From contig CM039508.1 in NCBI GenBank assembly GCA_022432975.1, positions 50,371,646 through 50,435,645 on the forward strand: 64,000 nucleotides of DNA, given 5' to 3'. Shown here piece by piece: positions 33,623-45,721 of this stretch. The notes below the pieces were generated by a model. It was not told the origin of the DNA and did not search any database. It saw only the letters and a list, made by a program, of their open reading frames with translations. This DNA is from Begonia masoniana. Lineage: Eukaryota > Streptophyta > Magnoliopsida > Cucurbitales > Begoniaceae. How positions within the stretch are numbered: the first letter of the stretch is position 1; each line of letters starts with the position of its first letter. The position numbers were made by a program, and so were the translations under genes.

Positions 33623-36101
33623 ATGGAGAAATCTGGGTATGGCCGCGATGGCGTTTTCAGGTCTCTTAGACCCCCACTTGTCCTTCCCCAAGATCCTGAC
33701 CTCTCTATGGTTTCCTTCCTCTTCAGAAACTCTTCCTCTTACTCGCACAAACCTGCCCTCATCGATGCCGATGGTTCTGAGACCCTGTCGTTTTCCCAGC
33801 TCAAATCCATGGTGATTAAGGTCTCCCATGGCTTACTTCATCTGGGTATTAAGAAGAACGACGTTGTACTGATCTTCGCCCCCAATTCAATCCAATTTCC
33901 GATCTGTTTCCTCGGAATTATAGCCGTCGGAGCTATTGCGACAACTTGTAATCCGATTTACACTCTCTCTGAACTGACAAAGCAAGTTAGAGATTCGAAA
34001 CCGAAGCTCGTAATTACAGTTGCTGAGTTATGGGACAAAGTGATGAATTTCAATCTCCCGACAGTGTTACTCGGACCAGAAGGGTCATTTCCGTCAATAT
34101 CATCGAATTTGAAGATTCTAACCTTCCATGATTTGGTCCAATTAGGCCGGTCGGAGTCCCATTTTCCGGCGGTGAAAATCAAGCAGACAGACACAGCTGT
34201 GCTATTGTACTCATCAGGAACAACAGGTACTAGTAAGGGGGTGATTCTATCTCACAGAAATTTCATATCGGCGTCTCAAATGATTGTATCGGACCAAATA
34301 ATGGCTGGGGAAATGCACAATATTTTTCTCAACGTTTTGCCTCTATTTCATGTTTTTGGACTGTGTTGTATTACATTTTCACAGCTTCAGAAAGGCAATG
34401 CTGTTGTGATAATGTCTAAATTTGAATTTGAAAAGTTGCTATCGGCGGTGGAGAAGCACAAGGTCACTGATTTGTGGATTGTGCCTCCAATCGTGCTGGC
34501 TTTGGCCAAGCAAAGTGTGGTTAAGAAGTATAATCTTTCCTCATTGAGGCATATAGGTTCTGGGGCTGCACCTTTGGGCAAAGATTTAATGGAGGAATGT
34601 GCTAAGAACATTCCCACTGCTCAGGTTATTCAGGTACTTGATCGCCATTACTATTCTTCAGAAAACTTTATGTTAATATGAAAATATGCTTGAGATTAGC
34701 TCCACAAGATTAAAATTAGGATTGAATCGACTGGAAGTCCAAATATTGAAGATTCAGTGTTGTTTGAATGAAAACATGCTTGAAATTTAGCATCTGAATC
34801 GACCGAAAATGCTTTCCAGATTGTAGAAAGAATCAGTTTTCATGAGAAAATATGCGAGAAATCAGATTAATCAGACAGAATTTAGTGCTTATGCGGAGAA
34901 TTGAGTGTTGTTTGATAGAAAGGTTAAAGGGTAGAGAGCTTGTGGTGAGTAAACTTCATTGAATTTGAATGGTCTTTAAAGTTTCTAACTTTGAATTAGG
35001 AGGCTCTGATGGTTGTTTCAGGGATATGGTATGACTGAAACTTGTGGAATCATCTCTGTGGAGAACCCGGATGTGGGAATTCGAAATACCGGTACGGCTG
35101 GAACACTTTTCGGAGGAGTCGAGGCTCAAATCGTCAATGTTGATACTCTGAAGTCTCTCCCTCCTAATCAAATGGGAGAGATTTGGGTTCGAGGACCTAA
35201 TATGATGCAAGGTAGTTCGTTTTTCGAGTTTTTATCTTTAGTGGATTTTCTACCTTTATGAGCAGAGTGATTTGTCTGCTCTATTCTAGTGCCTTCTATC
35301 GCAATTCTGTGTTCTTCCGGCTTGTAAGCTGTTTAAGATCTTATTGCACTCTGTTGCAATGTTGACTTGCTCCATTCAGGTTATTTCAACAATCCTCAGG
35401 TCACAAGGCAGACCATCGATCGGAACGGCTGGGTACATACCGGAGATCTCGGATATTTTGACGACGATGGCCGTCTTTTTGTTGTCGATCGAATCAAAGA
35501 GCTTATCAAGTACAAAGGTTTCCAGGTATTTTACTTGAATCTGCAGAAAGTTTTCTCAAATAATTAATAATTTGAACTTGTCTCTTAACTTCCTTTCATA
35601 TGAGATTGAATTTGATGGTTTTCAATAGATTGCTCCGGCCGAGCTCGAAGGGCTACTAGTGTCTCACCCGGAAATATTAGATTCCGTTGTCATCCCGTGA
35701 GTCCAAATGGAGCCCCATTTATTTGAGTTGCGTTCGTGGAATCTTTTCTAACATTTCTCGAGTGTAAAATCGACAGATTCCCGGATGCAGAAGCCGGAGA
35801 GGTACCGATTGCATACGTCGTTCGCTCTTCGGACAGCTCACTCACAGAAGAAGACATAATGGAATTCATTGCCAAACAGGTAAAAACAATAACACAGATC
35901 AAGATTGTTTGATTTATAGATCTTGACAATTGGAATTCAAATTTCCTACTGAACACAATGGAATTCATTTCTTTTTCTCCGATTCAGGTGGCGTCGTTCA
36001 AGAGATTACGAAGGGTGACGTTTGTGAAGAGCGTACCGAAGTCGGCCTCCGGGAAAATCTTGAGGAGAGAGCTGATCGAGAAAGTTCGCTCCAAAATTTG
36101 A
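33623..36101 (+). CDS. 4CLL7: Peroxisomal 4-coumarate:CoA ligase-like acyl-CoA synthetase (4CLL7 type)
   Basis: Six exons: 33623-34633, 35022-35211, 35380-35525, 35629-35696, 35777-35879, 35988-36101; 1632 nt, 543 residues, all GT-AG and in frame. The N-terminus [17 protein letters not shown] is nearly that of Arabidopsis At4g05160 as I remember it. Motifs: ATP-binding box [12 protein letters not shown] (197-207), GYGMTETCG (338-346), box II GEIWVRG (389-395), adenylate-binding TGDLGYF (421-427), catalytic lysine K529 in [13 protein letters not shown]. The C-terminus is SKI, a weak variant of the SKL/SKM peroxisomal signal. Family members adenylate carboxylic acids and form CoA thioesters; the At4g05160 clade accepts fatty acids and jasmonate precursors before beta-oxidation. 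Gene intact. Confidence 0.93.
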
Positions 36102-39100
36102 GAATACCGATTGAATTCGACTCTTGTTCATCTTCAGTTTTGTTGTATTTTACATGAAAACTGAAACAAGCATATTTCTCAAAGATGTTAAAATATTGTG
36201 ACAAGTCGTACCATATATATATATATATATAGTAGTAATACATATATTTTCCATGTTGAGAATAGATCCTACACTGATTAGAGAAACATGTTTTGAAAAA
36301 AAAAAAAGGAATACGTGGTGATAATCGGCAAATCCATGACAAATTTGAAATAGAAATTTAGCTTAATCAAAATGAAGTTGTTATTGATCAATGATTAACC
36401 TTTGAACCAGTTCTATAAATTTTTATAATTTAGGAAAAATTATAAAATCAACTTTAATGTTTAAGAAATAAAAAAAAAAATGAAAAAAAAAAAGACTGGC
36501 CGAATTTTTTTTAAAACAGAGTGAAGAGGTGGCCTCTCCAATCTATTTTTTTATTGTATAAAATACTTTTAAAACAAATAACAAACGATACTTGAAATTT
36601 TTACCACATGTTCACCACATTATGAGAAAATATTCTGAAAAGTTCCGTGATTTTTTAACGATTATACGATTTATTATAATTATTTTATCAAATAAATAAA
36701 TAAAATTACAATAAATAGTACGAGTATCAACAAATTACGAAACTTTTCAGATTATATTTCTATATTGCTGTAAACATGTGGTAAAAAAATCCAAGTACAT
36801 TAAATATCATTTACTATTTTTTTAAAATTAATTTATAAAATAAAAAAATAGATTGCAGAGGCCAGTCTTTCCGCCCTGTTTTAAAAAAAAAAATCCGACC
36901 AGAATTTTTTTTTTCTATTTTCCAAACCTTTTTTTTTTTTTTTTTTGCCTAAAACTAAATTTTTTTTCTTTTTTTTTTTACTTATTTCCTAAACATTAAA
37001 GTTGATTTTACATTTTTTTCCTATAATTTAAGTTGAATAATTATTCAAATTGATTCGTAAATGTTGTCACTGTTCTCTAAATGCAAATCATACTTTCAGT
37101 TCTCTTATACAATATTATCTACTTTCCACTAAACATAAACAATTCAATTTTCTCATATCTCGAGTGTTCCAAACCCCGGAATTGAAGTAAAATAAAATCT
37201 AAGTAAATAAATAAGAAGCTAAATGAAAACTTGAGAAAAATATGCGATGGTTTGAAAAAGATCTGAGTTTCAAATAGTTCTACCTCCATAAACCCTAATT
37301 TGCTAAGCTTGAAGAGACCCATCTTGCGTTAGTACATCTGTACATCATCAAACACAGTTTTGAATGCAATTATAGATCTCTTGAGACCCATTCGACGTAG
37401 TTATAAACAGAAAAGCATACTCTCTAGAGAGAGAAACAGAAGGAGAGAGATAGAGAGAGATTATCTTCAAAACCCAGGTTCAGAATTTGGATCACCTCCA
37501 AAGATTAGCATCTGCCTTAATGGGTCTTTGCTCGCAGGAAGATCCTCGAAAAGAAAAGGCATTAACGAAGCACAAAAATCATGGAAAGAAGATTTAAACA
37601 AACTCAAAAAGAAATATACCAACCGCTGAAGAGCCAAAACGAGAACCCAGGAAGCGAAAGGACGGGAGAGAAAGAGCCAAGATGGCCTTCACCTGCACAA
37701 GCACCTGCACCCTCGTAGTCCGCCACTGGAGATGAAGAAGCTCGGAAAAAGCTTGATCGGAGCAGAACAGAAGGTGCAGGTGCAAATGCAGATCAAGGCA
37801 ACATATTAGCGAAGAAAGCTACTCCAATGGCGGCGTCTCCACGAAAGAAAGAACCTGTGTAGACGAGGATAAAAGCTCAGTGTCTCTCTCGCTAATTTAT
37901 ACATACAAAACTGGCAAGATCTGCTAAAATATCTCCATTTCGATCATTTTGTCCATAAATATTAATCATTTTACTCTTGTGGTTGATCTCGAAATGACCC
38001 ACCACTTCGATTTAAATAATGGTAATTAATGGATAATTAACGAAGAACACTGGATAAGGATTAGAGATAAACAAAGTCTAACGCGCAAGACACAAGACGC
38101 AACTCGACAGTGCCTCTGCCCCTGTCATAGTCCCAACGACAGTGGCCCACTTGGCCCCACTCACGTGAACCACACACGCCTACCCACGTGGACTTTCTCA
38201 CTTGGCTAAATGGGTTTCGGCCACGTGTCATATGCCACCTGAAAAGAGCAGAGTTCCTCGTGCCTTTCCTCAATGTTTCTTTTTTCGTGGGACCCTCCTA
38301 TTAAAACCCGCCGAACATTGTACACGTCACTCTCTTTTTTCTGTGTTCCTAATTTCTCGGACCACCCACCATCTTCTTCCCTGAGCTCGACCTACGTGGA
38401 CGGCTTCAAAACCCTAACAATTAACACTGATCGGTTCCCAGTTTGCCATAATCAAGACTGTAAATTTGAATTTAAACAGGTGGAGGAAAATAGGCTGTCG
38501 ATGGGACCCATAAACTACTCTATCTTCTTCTCTAACAAGCACGACAGGCTCCGACAGACACTGTGTAATGCTTTTGTCCTCCATTTAACGTGAAACACAG
38601 CAATTTTGTTCGTTCGAATTGCACAGGAATCTTGTCTACCGTAATCACTAATGATCACGTTTTGCGGGATGATGGTTTTGTTCGGTTGTTGTTTGATTGT
38701 GATCTAAGAGGATGTGTTGTTCATTTCAGTTTTCAGTTTCTCTTTTTTTTCTTAGAAAACAAATGTTGTGTTTGAGAGTTGAGTGGTTCCGTGTTAAACA
38801 ACGATGTTATCTGAATTTTATTTAAACTCGATCTGCCCATATTTAATATTATAGTTTTTTTTACTGTACTCTGTATATTGTTAATTGAATCGTGAAAATC
38901 ACCTGATCACGTAGATTTTTTCTATAATAATTTTTCACGTAAACGTCAGCGTCTTATTTCTGGCTTTTTCATTTTTTGTTTTGCGTTTGATATTCAACGT
39001 ATCGAGATGCTAGTGCCGTGTTAGTTTAAATGTAGGACTAGGAGTGGAACTATCAAAATAAAATTATTGGAAAAATGAAGAAGTAGAATGATGTATGGAT

Positions 39101-39456
39101 TAATATTGTCAAATTACAGTGATTTAATGAACTAAATATTATTATATTTCCACAAATTCAGTAGGAATGGGTTTAAAATTGGGCTATTTGAGAATAAAAT
39201 TAACCCATTAAATAGCAAAGCATGTACAGGCCCATTACAATCCCGGCACACACTGTACACCGACACATTATAAACCCTATTACATTTGTGACAAAATGCA
39301 ATTCAGCTTCGGAACTTAATAAGTATGGATAAATGATACATTAAACTTTGCTCGAGCAAGTAATTAAATATGGGTTCAGTTTTTTCATCAAAACTATAAA
39401 AGAATAGTAGCTAATGATGATTAACGGAGCAGGCGCCGTCGACGACGGCGGCTCTG
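36102..39456. other. Spacer between the ligase and HIPP genes
   Basis: No certain gene. About 36200-36235 is a TA run and 36470-37000 is rich in A and T runs. 37420-37870 is more GC-rich and purine-biased, with a GA-rich leader-like tract (37420-37460) and a proline/arginine-rich possible exon near 37620-37740 that I could not identify. 38090-38600 is also GC-richer with G-box-like CACGTG sites (38163, 38184, 38221) but no convincing frame. Confidence 0.45.
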
Positions 39457-39966
39457 ATGGTGGGTTTTCACTGTCAGGGATGTATCGAGAAGATTCACAA
39501 GGCCATTAGCAAAACCCAAGGTGGGTGGGTTTATCATCTGTCTTTCGTTGTCTTCTATTTTTCTCTGAACAGAAATGACAATTGCCATAAATTTGCAGGA
39601 ATTGAGGAAATATGGATGGATAAAGAAAAGGAACTAGTTACAGTAAAAGGCACCATGGACGTGAAAGTTCTGTGGGAGTGTTTAAAGGACAGGTTGAAAC
39701 GGGAAGTTGAAGTTGTTCCGCCGAAGAAGGAGAAGGAAGGCGGCAATGGCAGCGGCGGGAAGAAGAAGGACGGTGGAGGTGGTGGCGAGGAGGAAGAAGA
39801 AGGGGCGGGCATTGGAAAAATGGAAGGGAATCGAATGGAGGTGATGGCAGGACCCTGGTACGGGTTAACGTCGGGTTACGAATACGGGTACGGGGCAGGT
39901 GAACATGTCATTCATGCACCTCAGACTGTCAGCGATGAGAATCCAAATGCTAGCTCAATTATGTAA
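39457..39966 (+). CDS. HMA-domain metal-binding protein, HIPP-type with lost CaaX cysteine
   Basis: Two exons, 39457-39520 and 39599-39966, giving 143 residues; the 78-base intron is a multiple of three without a stop. The HMA domain has the metal motif HCQGC (5-9) and continues IEKIHKAISKTQGIEEIWMD and VTVKGTMDVKVLWECLKDR. It then has the HIPP-typical KREVEVVPPKK, a Gly/Lys/Glu linker (66-93), a Tyr/Gly-rich segment and HAPQTVSDENPNA. HIPPs bind soft metals and are normally farnesylated on a C-terminal CaaX box; here the last four residues are SSIM, so the cysteine is replaced by Ser140. The start is the first ATG after an in-frame TGA at 39420-39422. The first beta-strand looks short, so an upstream exon spliced at GAGCAG|GCGCC (about 39432) is possible. 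Confidence 0.85.
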   Translation: MVGFHCQGCIEKIHKAISKTQGGWVYHLSFVVFYFSLNRNDNCHKFAGIEEIWMDKEKELVTVKGTMDVKVLWECLKDRLKREVEVVPPKKEKEGGNGSGGKKKDGGGGGEEEEEGAGIGKMEGNRMEVMAGPWYGLTSGYEYGYGAGEHVIHAPQTVSDENPNASSIM

Positions 39967-40019
39967 GATGGGAAAATGGAGAAGACGACAAGTCATATTT
40001 TGTCGGGAAATTACCAATT

Positions 40020-40700
40020 CCGACCACAAATGACGAGTATTTTTTGTTTCCAACCACAAATTTTTTTTTTTTTAACAATGTAAACCATAATATATCAAAT
40101 ATGTGCCAATTCTGACCACACCGGACGGACGAACTTGGATTGCGTCCTTACGAACGTAATATTGGCCTCAGACCGGAGGACTGAATAAAATAGAGTCCGT
40201 CCCTTTTTCGTTCAATAAGAAGCTGTCACGTTGCTCCACGTAGTCTGTTCGGATTCTAAATTTCACCGTCCGTCAGGGCTAACTTACGAATTGACCTGGA
40301 CGGACGCGAAAATATAGAGTCCGGCCGGGGAATTGTTTATAAGCGTTGCAGAAAGCGAAATTTGGACTTTTCACAGGCGACAGAAGACGACGAAATTGGA
40401 CTTTTCTCTCGACACTCTTGCAATTTTTTCGTAGATTTACGACAAAAAAGCGTTTCTAGTAATTACTTTATCAAGTCTGAATCATTTACTTCAAGTTGTA
40501 ACATAAATAACGCGATAATCCCAAGCCGTAACTTGAAAATGGGAAGAGGCAGCGAATCGGACGGACTATATATTTTCGTGTCCGTCCGATTGGCAGCCTC
40601 TAATGCGAATCGGACGGACTCTATATATAGCGTCTGTCCGATTGGCAAATTGGACGGACTCAAAATAAGGCGTCCATCCGGCCTAAGGCTAAATTGGTAA
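40020..40700. repeat. GGACGGAC-rich palindromic repeat region
   Basis: Three successive units at about 40553-40590, 40606-40645 and 40648-40684 each start (T)CGGACGGACT and end GTCCGTCCGATTGGCA or a diverged form, so each folds into a stem. The same GGACGGAC word recurs at 40122-40130 and around 40195, 40263 and 40300. No coding content and no transposon ends were found. Confidence 0.6.
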
Positions 40701-41596
40701 GGATAAGAATAATATTACCTTTATATAATTTATTGCACGATTAAGTATCACATCATGAATTAAGAAATGAGAAGTAAAATAAAAAAATTAATGTATCATT
40801 ATTCATATAATAATATCACGTTACAACATGATCACCAGTCCTAGTTAAATAAATTGCCCTTTTGAAGAACATAAGTACTTTATTAACCTACTTAAATTAA
40901 CCATTTTGTAGTGGGAATTCTAAATAAATTTATAGTAAATGGGAATATGCTTTTCTTTTTTCGCCTAGATCACACCGAAGTAACGTGAGAATTTGCATGC
41001 TCCTGCTCTAGATTACGTTTCACTATTTACTTGATTTTGTGTCATTTTGGCACAGGAGCCGGAACAAGTTGTCGCAATCATCTTCTTGAGAGTTTAACGT
41101 CTCAGTCACAACACATCTGAATGTCTTGGTTATAATAGTATTTGTACATTTAGGCTTTGTCAAATAACATAATATTGTTTATTTTAATTCTAGACGCAAT
41201 TTTATTTTTAAGTATCATCCTTAGTTGGAAATGAGAACCTACGTATGAATTATTCACCTCAATCAAATTCAAGCGAGATGAGATTATACATTCTCTTGCT
41301 TGGAAAGCAAACTCTCTAGTTTATTCTAGTTTCGAGTCATTCTGACTAGCTGCTACAAAGAGCCTAGTGCGTAAATTGTTAAGCGGAATCCTACATTGTA
41401 TGTTAGCTTTTTTTTTTTAAGTTTAAAAATAGACGGAGTTATAGCAAGCCATTAGCCAAATAGATGGAATTGTGAACCATCAAATACTACGTCGTTTAGC
41501 GTCCAAGCAAGTCTTTCGCCAAGATAAGGGAGAGGTAAATCAGAAAAGACTGAAGTTTGTTTCAGACAGAGAGGAGAGGAGGAGAACTTCTCTAAA
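40701..41596. other. Spacer, AT-rich, no gene seen
   Basis: No supported feature apart from probable remnants of the GGACAATATT repeat family near 41165-41230. Confidence 0.4.
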
Positions 41597-43070
41597 ATGG
41601 AGCTGCTTATGCCCACCATATACTTTGCTTCTTTCTCTAAGGGTAAGGTCAACTTTTTCTCCTCATCTTCGTTTTATGTCCGCTTTTCTCTGTACAAGTA
41701 CTCGATGACTTAATTTCTGGCTGCTCATCCTTTCATGGAAGCTTTAAAATGCAGAGTGAAGTAATGGGTGCTTAATTACTTTGTGAAATATATGTTTTCA
41801 TGCTGCAATCAACGCTCAATCTAAGTGGGTTTCCGCCTTAATTGGTAATTGTGAATCCACCATCTGTAATTTTTGTGCTTGAGGATTCTTATGGTGTTAT
41901 CTTTATTGGGATTATGTTTCTCTGTATTTAGGACGTTTCTGGGTTGTCGATATAAGGCCTCTTAGGACCTATAATGTTGCTTTTACCTGGGAAAAATTCT
42001 TCGATTATGGCTGAGCATTAATTTTCATATCCAATCGTCAATTTGGAAACAAAACATGGACAGGAATTTTCTGAAAAATATTGTTGTTTTCATCTTATGC
42101 TGTTGACAAATTGAATGCTGTCTGGTTGAATTTTTGTTGTTTTCTTCTGATTGTAATTCTCAATCTGTGAAGTAAACATGGACTCCAAATCAAAACCTCT
42201 TTCTTTTTTACTCAATGTAAAGCAAGAAGAGCAAGGAAGAAGAATATCCTGTTCGGCTCTACCCGAAACAGCAGCTTCTGTGGCACTCGCTGCCACAATC
42301 GTAGGCGCAGCCTCCGTCTTCTTCGTCAGAAAAGGCAAGGCCCCCAAGGAAACTGAGGTGGGATTATGAAAATAACTTACGGGGAGTGTCATTATTAGCT
42401 ACTTATTATTTTCAGTTCTGCAAATTGGTGAATTTAGATTGTGTTTTGTGCCCAACTAGAAGAACTTTGTTGCTTTTGAAACCTGTTTCTCATTCTTCTG
42501 TTTCTATTTTCACTGTTTGGTCATTGCTACTTCTTCTAAATTACAGATTTCTGAGAGAACTTGTGAAGACTGTGGAGGATCAGGCATATGTTCCGAATGC
42601 AATGGCGAAGGTTTTGTGCTCAAGAAACTTTCCGAAGAGAGTGCCGAGAGAGCAAGAACCGCATCGAAAAATATGGCCACCCGATTCACGGCTGGGTATA
42701 ATACTTTCTTAACTATTGCGCTGATTTGTGTTTTTAAGACTATTCATTCTTCATCAATTACCATTGATTCTAAAATTTTAGACTAGAGAACAATTTAATC
42801 ATTCATATATTTTTTTAACATTTTTCTTCAAATGTAGGCCAATTTTTCTTTTGTTGATCTTGACAATGCCGAGATTCGAATTTAAATACAATGAGAAACC
42901 AAAAATTTTAAAAATTTAAATTTGTGGATGGATAATTTGATCATTTTTCTATTTCATAACACTTCTAATCGATATCTTTTAGGCTACCAAAGAAGTGGAG
43001 CTACTGTACTAAATGCTCTTCGTCTCGCTCTTGTACTACGTGTGGTGGCCGTGGGAAGTTAAACTTCTAG
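41597..43070 (+). CDS. DnaJ-type cysteine-rich zinc-finger protein, probably plastid-targeted
   Basis: Four exons: 41597-41642, 42173-42357, 42547-42695, 42983-43070; 468 nt, 155 residues, in frame. The first exon (MELLMPTIYFASFSK) is inferred from an ATG followed by AAGG|GTAAGG and an open join to 42173. Without it the protein would start at 42178 (MDSKSKPLSF). The N-terminus is Ser/Lys-rich without acids and reads as a transit peptide. A hydrophobic stretch lies at 48-66. Then come two zinc half-sites: CEDCGGSGICSECNGEGF (C83, C86, C92, C95) and CTKCSSSRSCTTCGGRGKL (C135, C138, C144, C147). There is no J domain. The family includes plastid BSD2/LQY1-like chaperones and uncharacterised proteins; this one resembles a short plant 'DnaJ/Hsp40 cysteine-rich' type. 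Confidence 0.82.
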
Positions 43071-45270
43071 CTTTGCTTGAGACATTAGCCAAAAAAGACC
43101 CTTATCAATTTGGTTAGGTTTCTCTTCCGAATCTGAGTTTCGATTCTTTCGGAGAAGCGTCATCTTTGCCCCGAGATTGCAGATGAGACGATTGAGCTTG
43201 TTTTTTTCTTTGTTTCTAATGTATATGATGATCATATTCATTGAATTTTGAGGAATGTATTTGTACTTGTCGTTGTAGGCTAACCTATCCAACTAAATGA
43301 ATACTTTTGGAAACTCTCCTTCAATGCTTGTTACCGTGTGTAAATGGTGCAAGTATATATTTGCAAATTTTAAGCGATATGAAATACATTAACAAATACG
43401 CATAAAACATTTCTTAGAATATTTCTCACAGATTGGATCTTCCGGTCGTAATAAATTATTTATCATTATTTCTCTTAGTACAATATTGGCAACAAAAATT
43501 CGTAGTCAGTAAAAATTTGTTAATGGAGTTAGCCAATAACTCTTAAATTAAAGTTATTTTATACTCTTTTTTATTGATATAATTTGTATGATTTGAGTGA
43601 ATGTAAAAAGAAATTAATAAAATTTATTAAAATTACTGCAGGATGCTGCAGCATCAAGATATTAGTTGAATTTAAAGTATTTCATGAATATTCTCTAATA
43701 AAAGCAAAATTTTATCACTAACTCGAATTTTGTATTATTTTATTTGAATGCAGATTTATTAGCGGAAAAATACAAAAGGAAATATCGGTACTTTAATAGA
43801 GAATCAAATTAAAAGGGATGAAGATTATGAAAATCTTGAAGAGAGAGAGAATAAATCAATAAAAGAAATTATTTTTACCAAAAATAAAAGATGGAAAACA
43901 AGCAAGAGGAGGAAAACTTGGCTAAATAATCACTCAGAATCAAAAAAGAGAGAAAGCGGGCTAAAGACAAGGGGGGAATAGAAAAAACAAATAAGAGATC
44001 TGTGAAAAACCACACACGTAGAACAAGGGAACAGTTGGAAAAACAAAAATGACGAGATTTTTGGCTGCGGCAGAGACGTGAACCAGAATTCTTCTTATCT
44101 TCTACTTTTTATCTTTTTTTTTTATGAATATTATCATTTTTAGTTTTCTTATCATGATTTTTGGCTAGACCTTTTTATCTTGGTTAGGAGAGAAAGTACT
44201 TATTATATGTTTTTATTTTGATCTATGGATGTTATGTATTTTTTACAGAACAATTTCTCATGATTTTTATTGCGTAATTTGAATTGTGTCGATAGACAGA
44301 TTTGATATCACATGTTCCTATTATATCGATAGATAGATAGGAATTGTAAGATGCAAAGTAATTAAATAAATTAAATTTGTTGCAAAGTCGCTAACATTAA
44401 TTTATTTGACGTAAGAATAGGATTACAAGGGAATTCAGATTAAGTTTTTGCATTTTTAAAGTTGAAAAGAAAATTCTGAAACAGATTCATCTAGGCAATT
44501 CGATAGAACTCTAGAAATGTTATGAATTCTTACTGTTCTGTGATAAATGTTGTAGCATTTCTGTAGTATCAGTGGTAAAATGCATGTAATGAAGAAATAA
44601 ACCCTAGTCAAGGCTTCTATCATCTCAATCTTTTCGAGTTATTTCGCTTCCAACTAATTTCTTTATTACTCAGAGTCTCATTTTATTTTCATTTTACACT
44701 TATCCTGATTTTTTATATAAGTTTTATAGCAATTTAATTTGATTAAAAATATCCTCGCGGGATTTACTTTTATTTACTCTATTACTTCGTTAGCGACACG
44801 TGCACTTGCGTTAGGGTGTAGAAAATTACTAACACTAGCTTATAATGCGTTGTAACATGTATGAAATAGAATTTTTATAATAAATCATTCACTTTTCCTT
44901 CTTAAAAAATCCGTGCGAATTAGCCTCATATTGGTAAAGCTGAGCTATTACAATTACTAGAAATTTGCATAATTTTTTAACATCTTGGGTTGCCACCATT
45001 ATGGATCTTGACCAAGTCAAAGGATCTTCTTGAGTAACTAAAATACAGTACTAGTAAGGTCATAAGAAAGATGACATGGGAGAGGGAGAGATTGCTCCAT
45101 CAAAGTCACGGTATGAAAAGGTAATTATCAACTTGAACTCTAAAGTATAACGTTAATTCGAAACACTCTCTAAACTAAAAATCTTAACAACAGAAATTTT
45201 AAACTATTCAAAATATAACAAATCAAACCATGGCAGATGGCCGATCACCACCCGTTCTGAATTTATATAT
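43071..45270. other. Spacer, AT-rich, with a possible old LTR
   Basis: No gene seen. The stretch ending near 44825 (TTAGCGACACGTGCACTTGCG) resembles the end of an Athila- or Ogre-like LTR on the plus strand; compare GCGACACGTGCACTTGCG in the minus strand of 49549-49590. I did not find its start. Confidence 0.4.
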
Positions 45271-45665
45271 TGTTGGGAATCAGCTCCCTTTTTCGAAGCA
45301 ACGACCATCGTTCTCAAAATTAGAGCTAAGAAAGGGGTCTCGATCCGGGGCGGTAACTCCCAGTTCTTAAATATTATGCTTGATAATAGAACCCCAATTT
45401 GGGGCGGTGACCACCCCCCCCCCCCCCCAACCCCCGCAACACCAAATTAAGGCATAGAACGGAGTCCCCGCCCCGAAACAACCTCCCATTCTTAAAATAT
45501 TATGCTTGAGAATGGGCCCCAATCCGGAGTGGGGACCCCGCCTTCTCGACCACCCTCTAAAATGAGAGGGCAGGAAACAGGAGGCCGTTTCAAGACGGGG
45601 ACCTCTAATTCCAGAGAACTCCTTAAAATGAGAAAGGCAAGGAATGATCGTCCATTCTAGGGAGG
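45271..45665. repeat. GC-rich duplicated segment with a 15-C run
   Basis: Two diverged tandem copies: CCAGTTCTTAAATATTATGC at about 45358 and TCCCATTCTTAAAATATTAT at about 45484. Each is followed by CTTGA(T/G)AAT and a CCCCAAT..GG segment. C runs from 45414 to 45428. It immediately precedes the Cassandra TSD. Confidence 0.55.
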
Positions 45666-45721
45666 AAATCTATAACGACCCATTTTTCCAGTAAGATATT
45701 GGCTGCTCTGGGGATTGGGTC

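Noticed and set aside
38273..38593. 106-codon plus-strand frame
   Set aside because: No family resemblance and no start context; composition like spacer.
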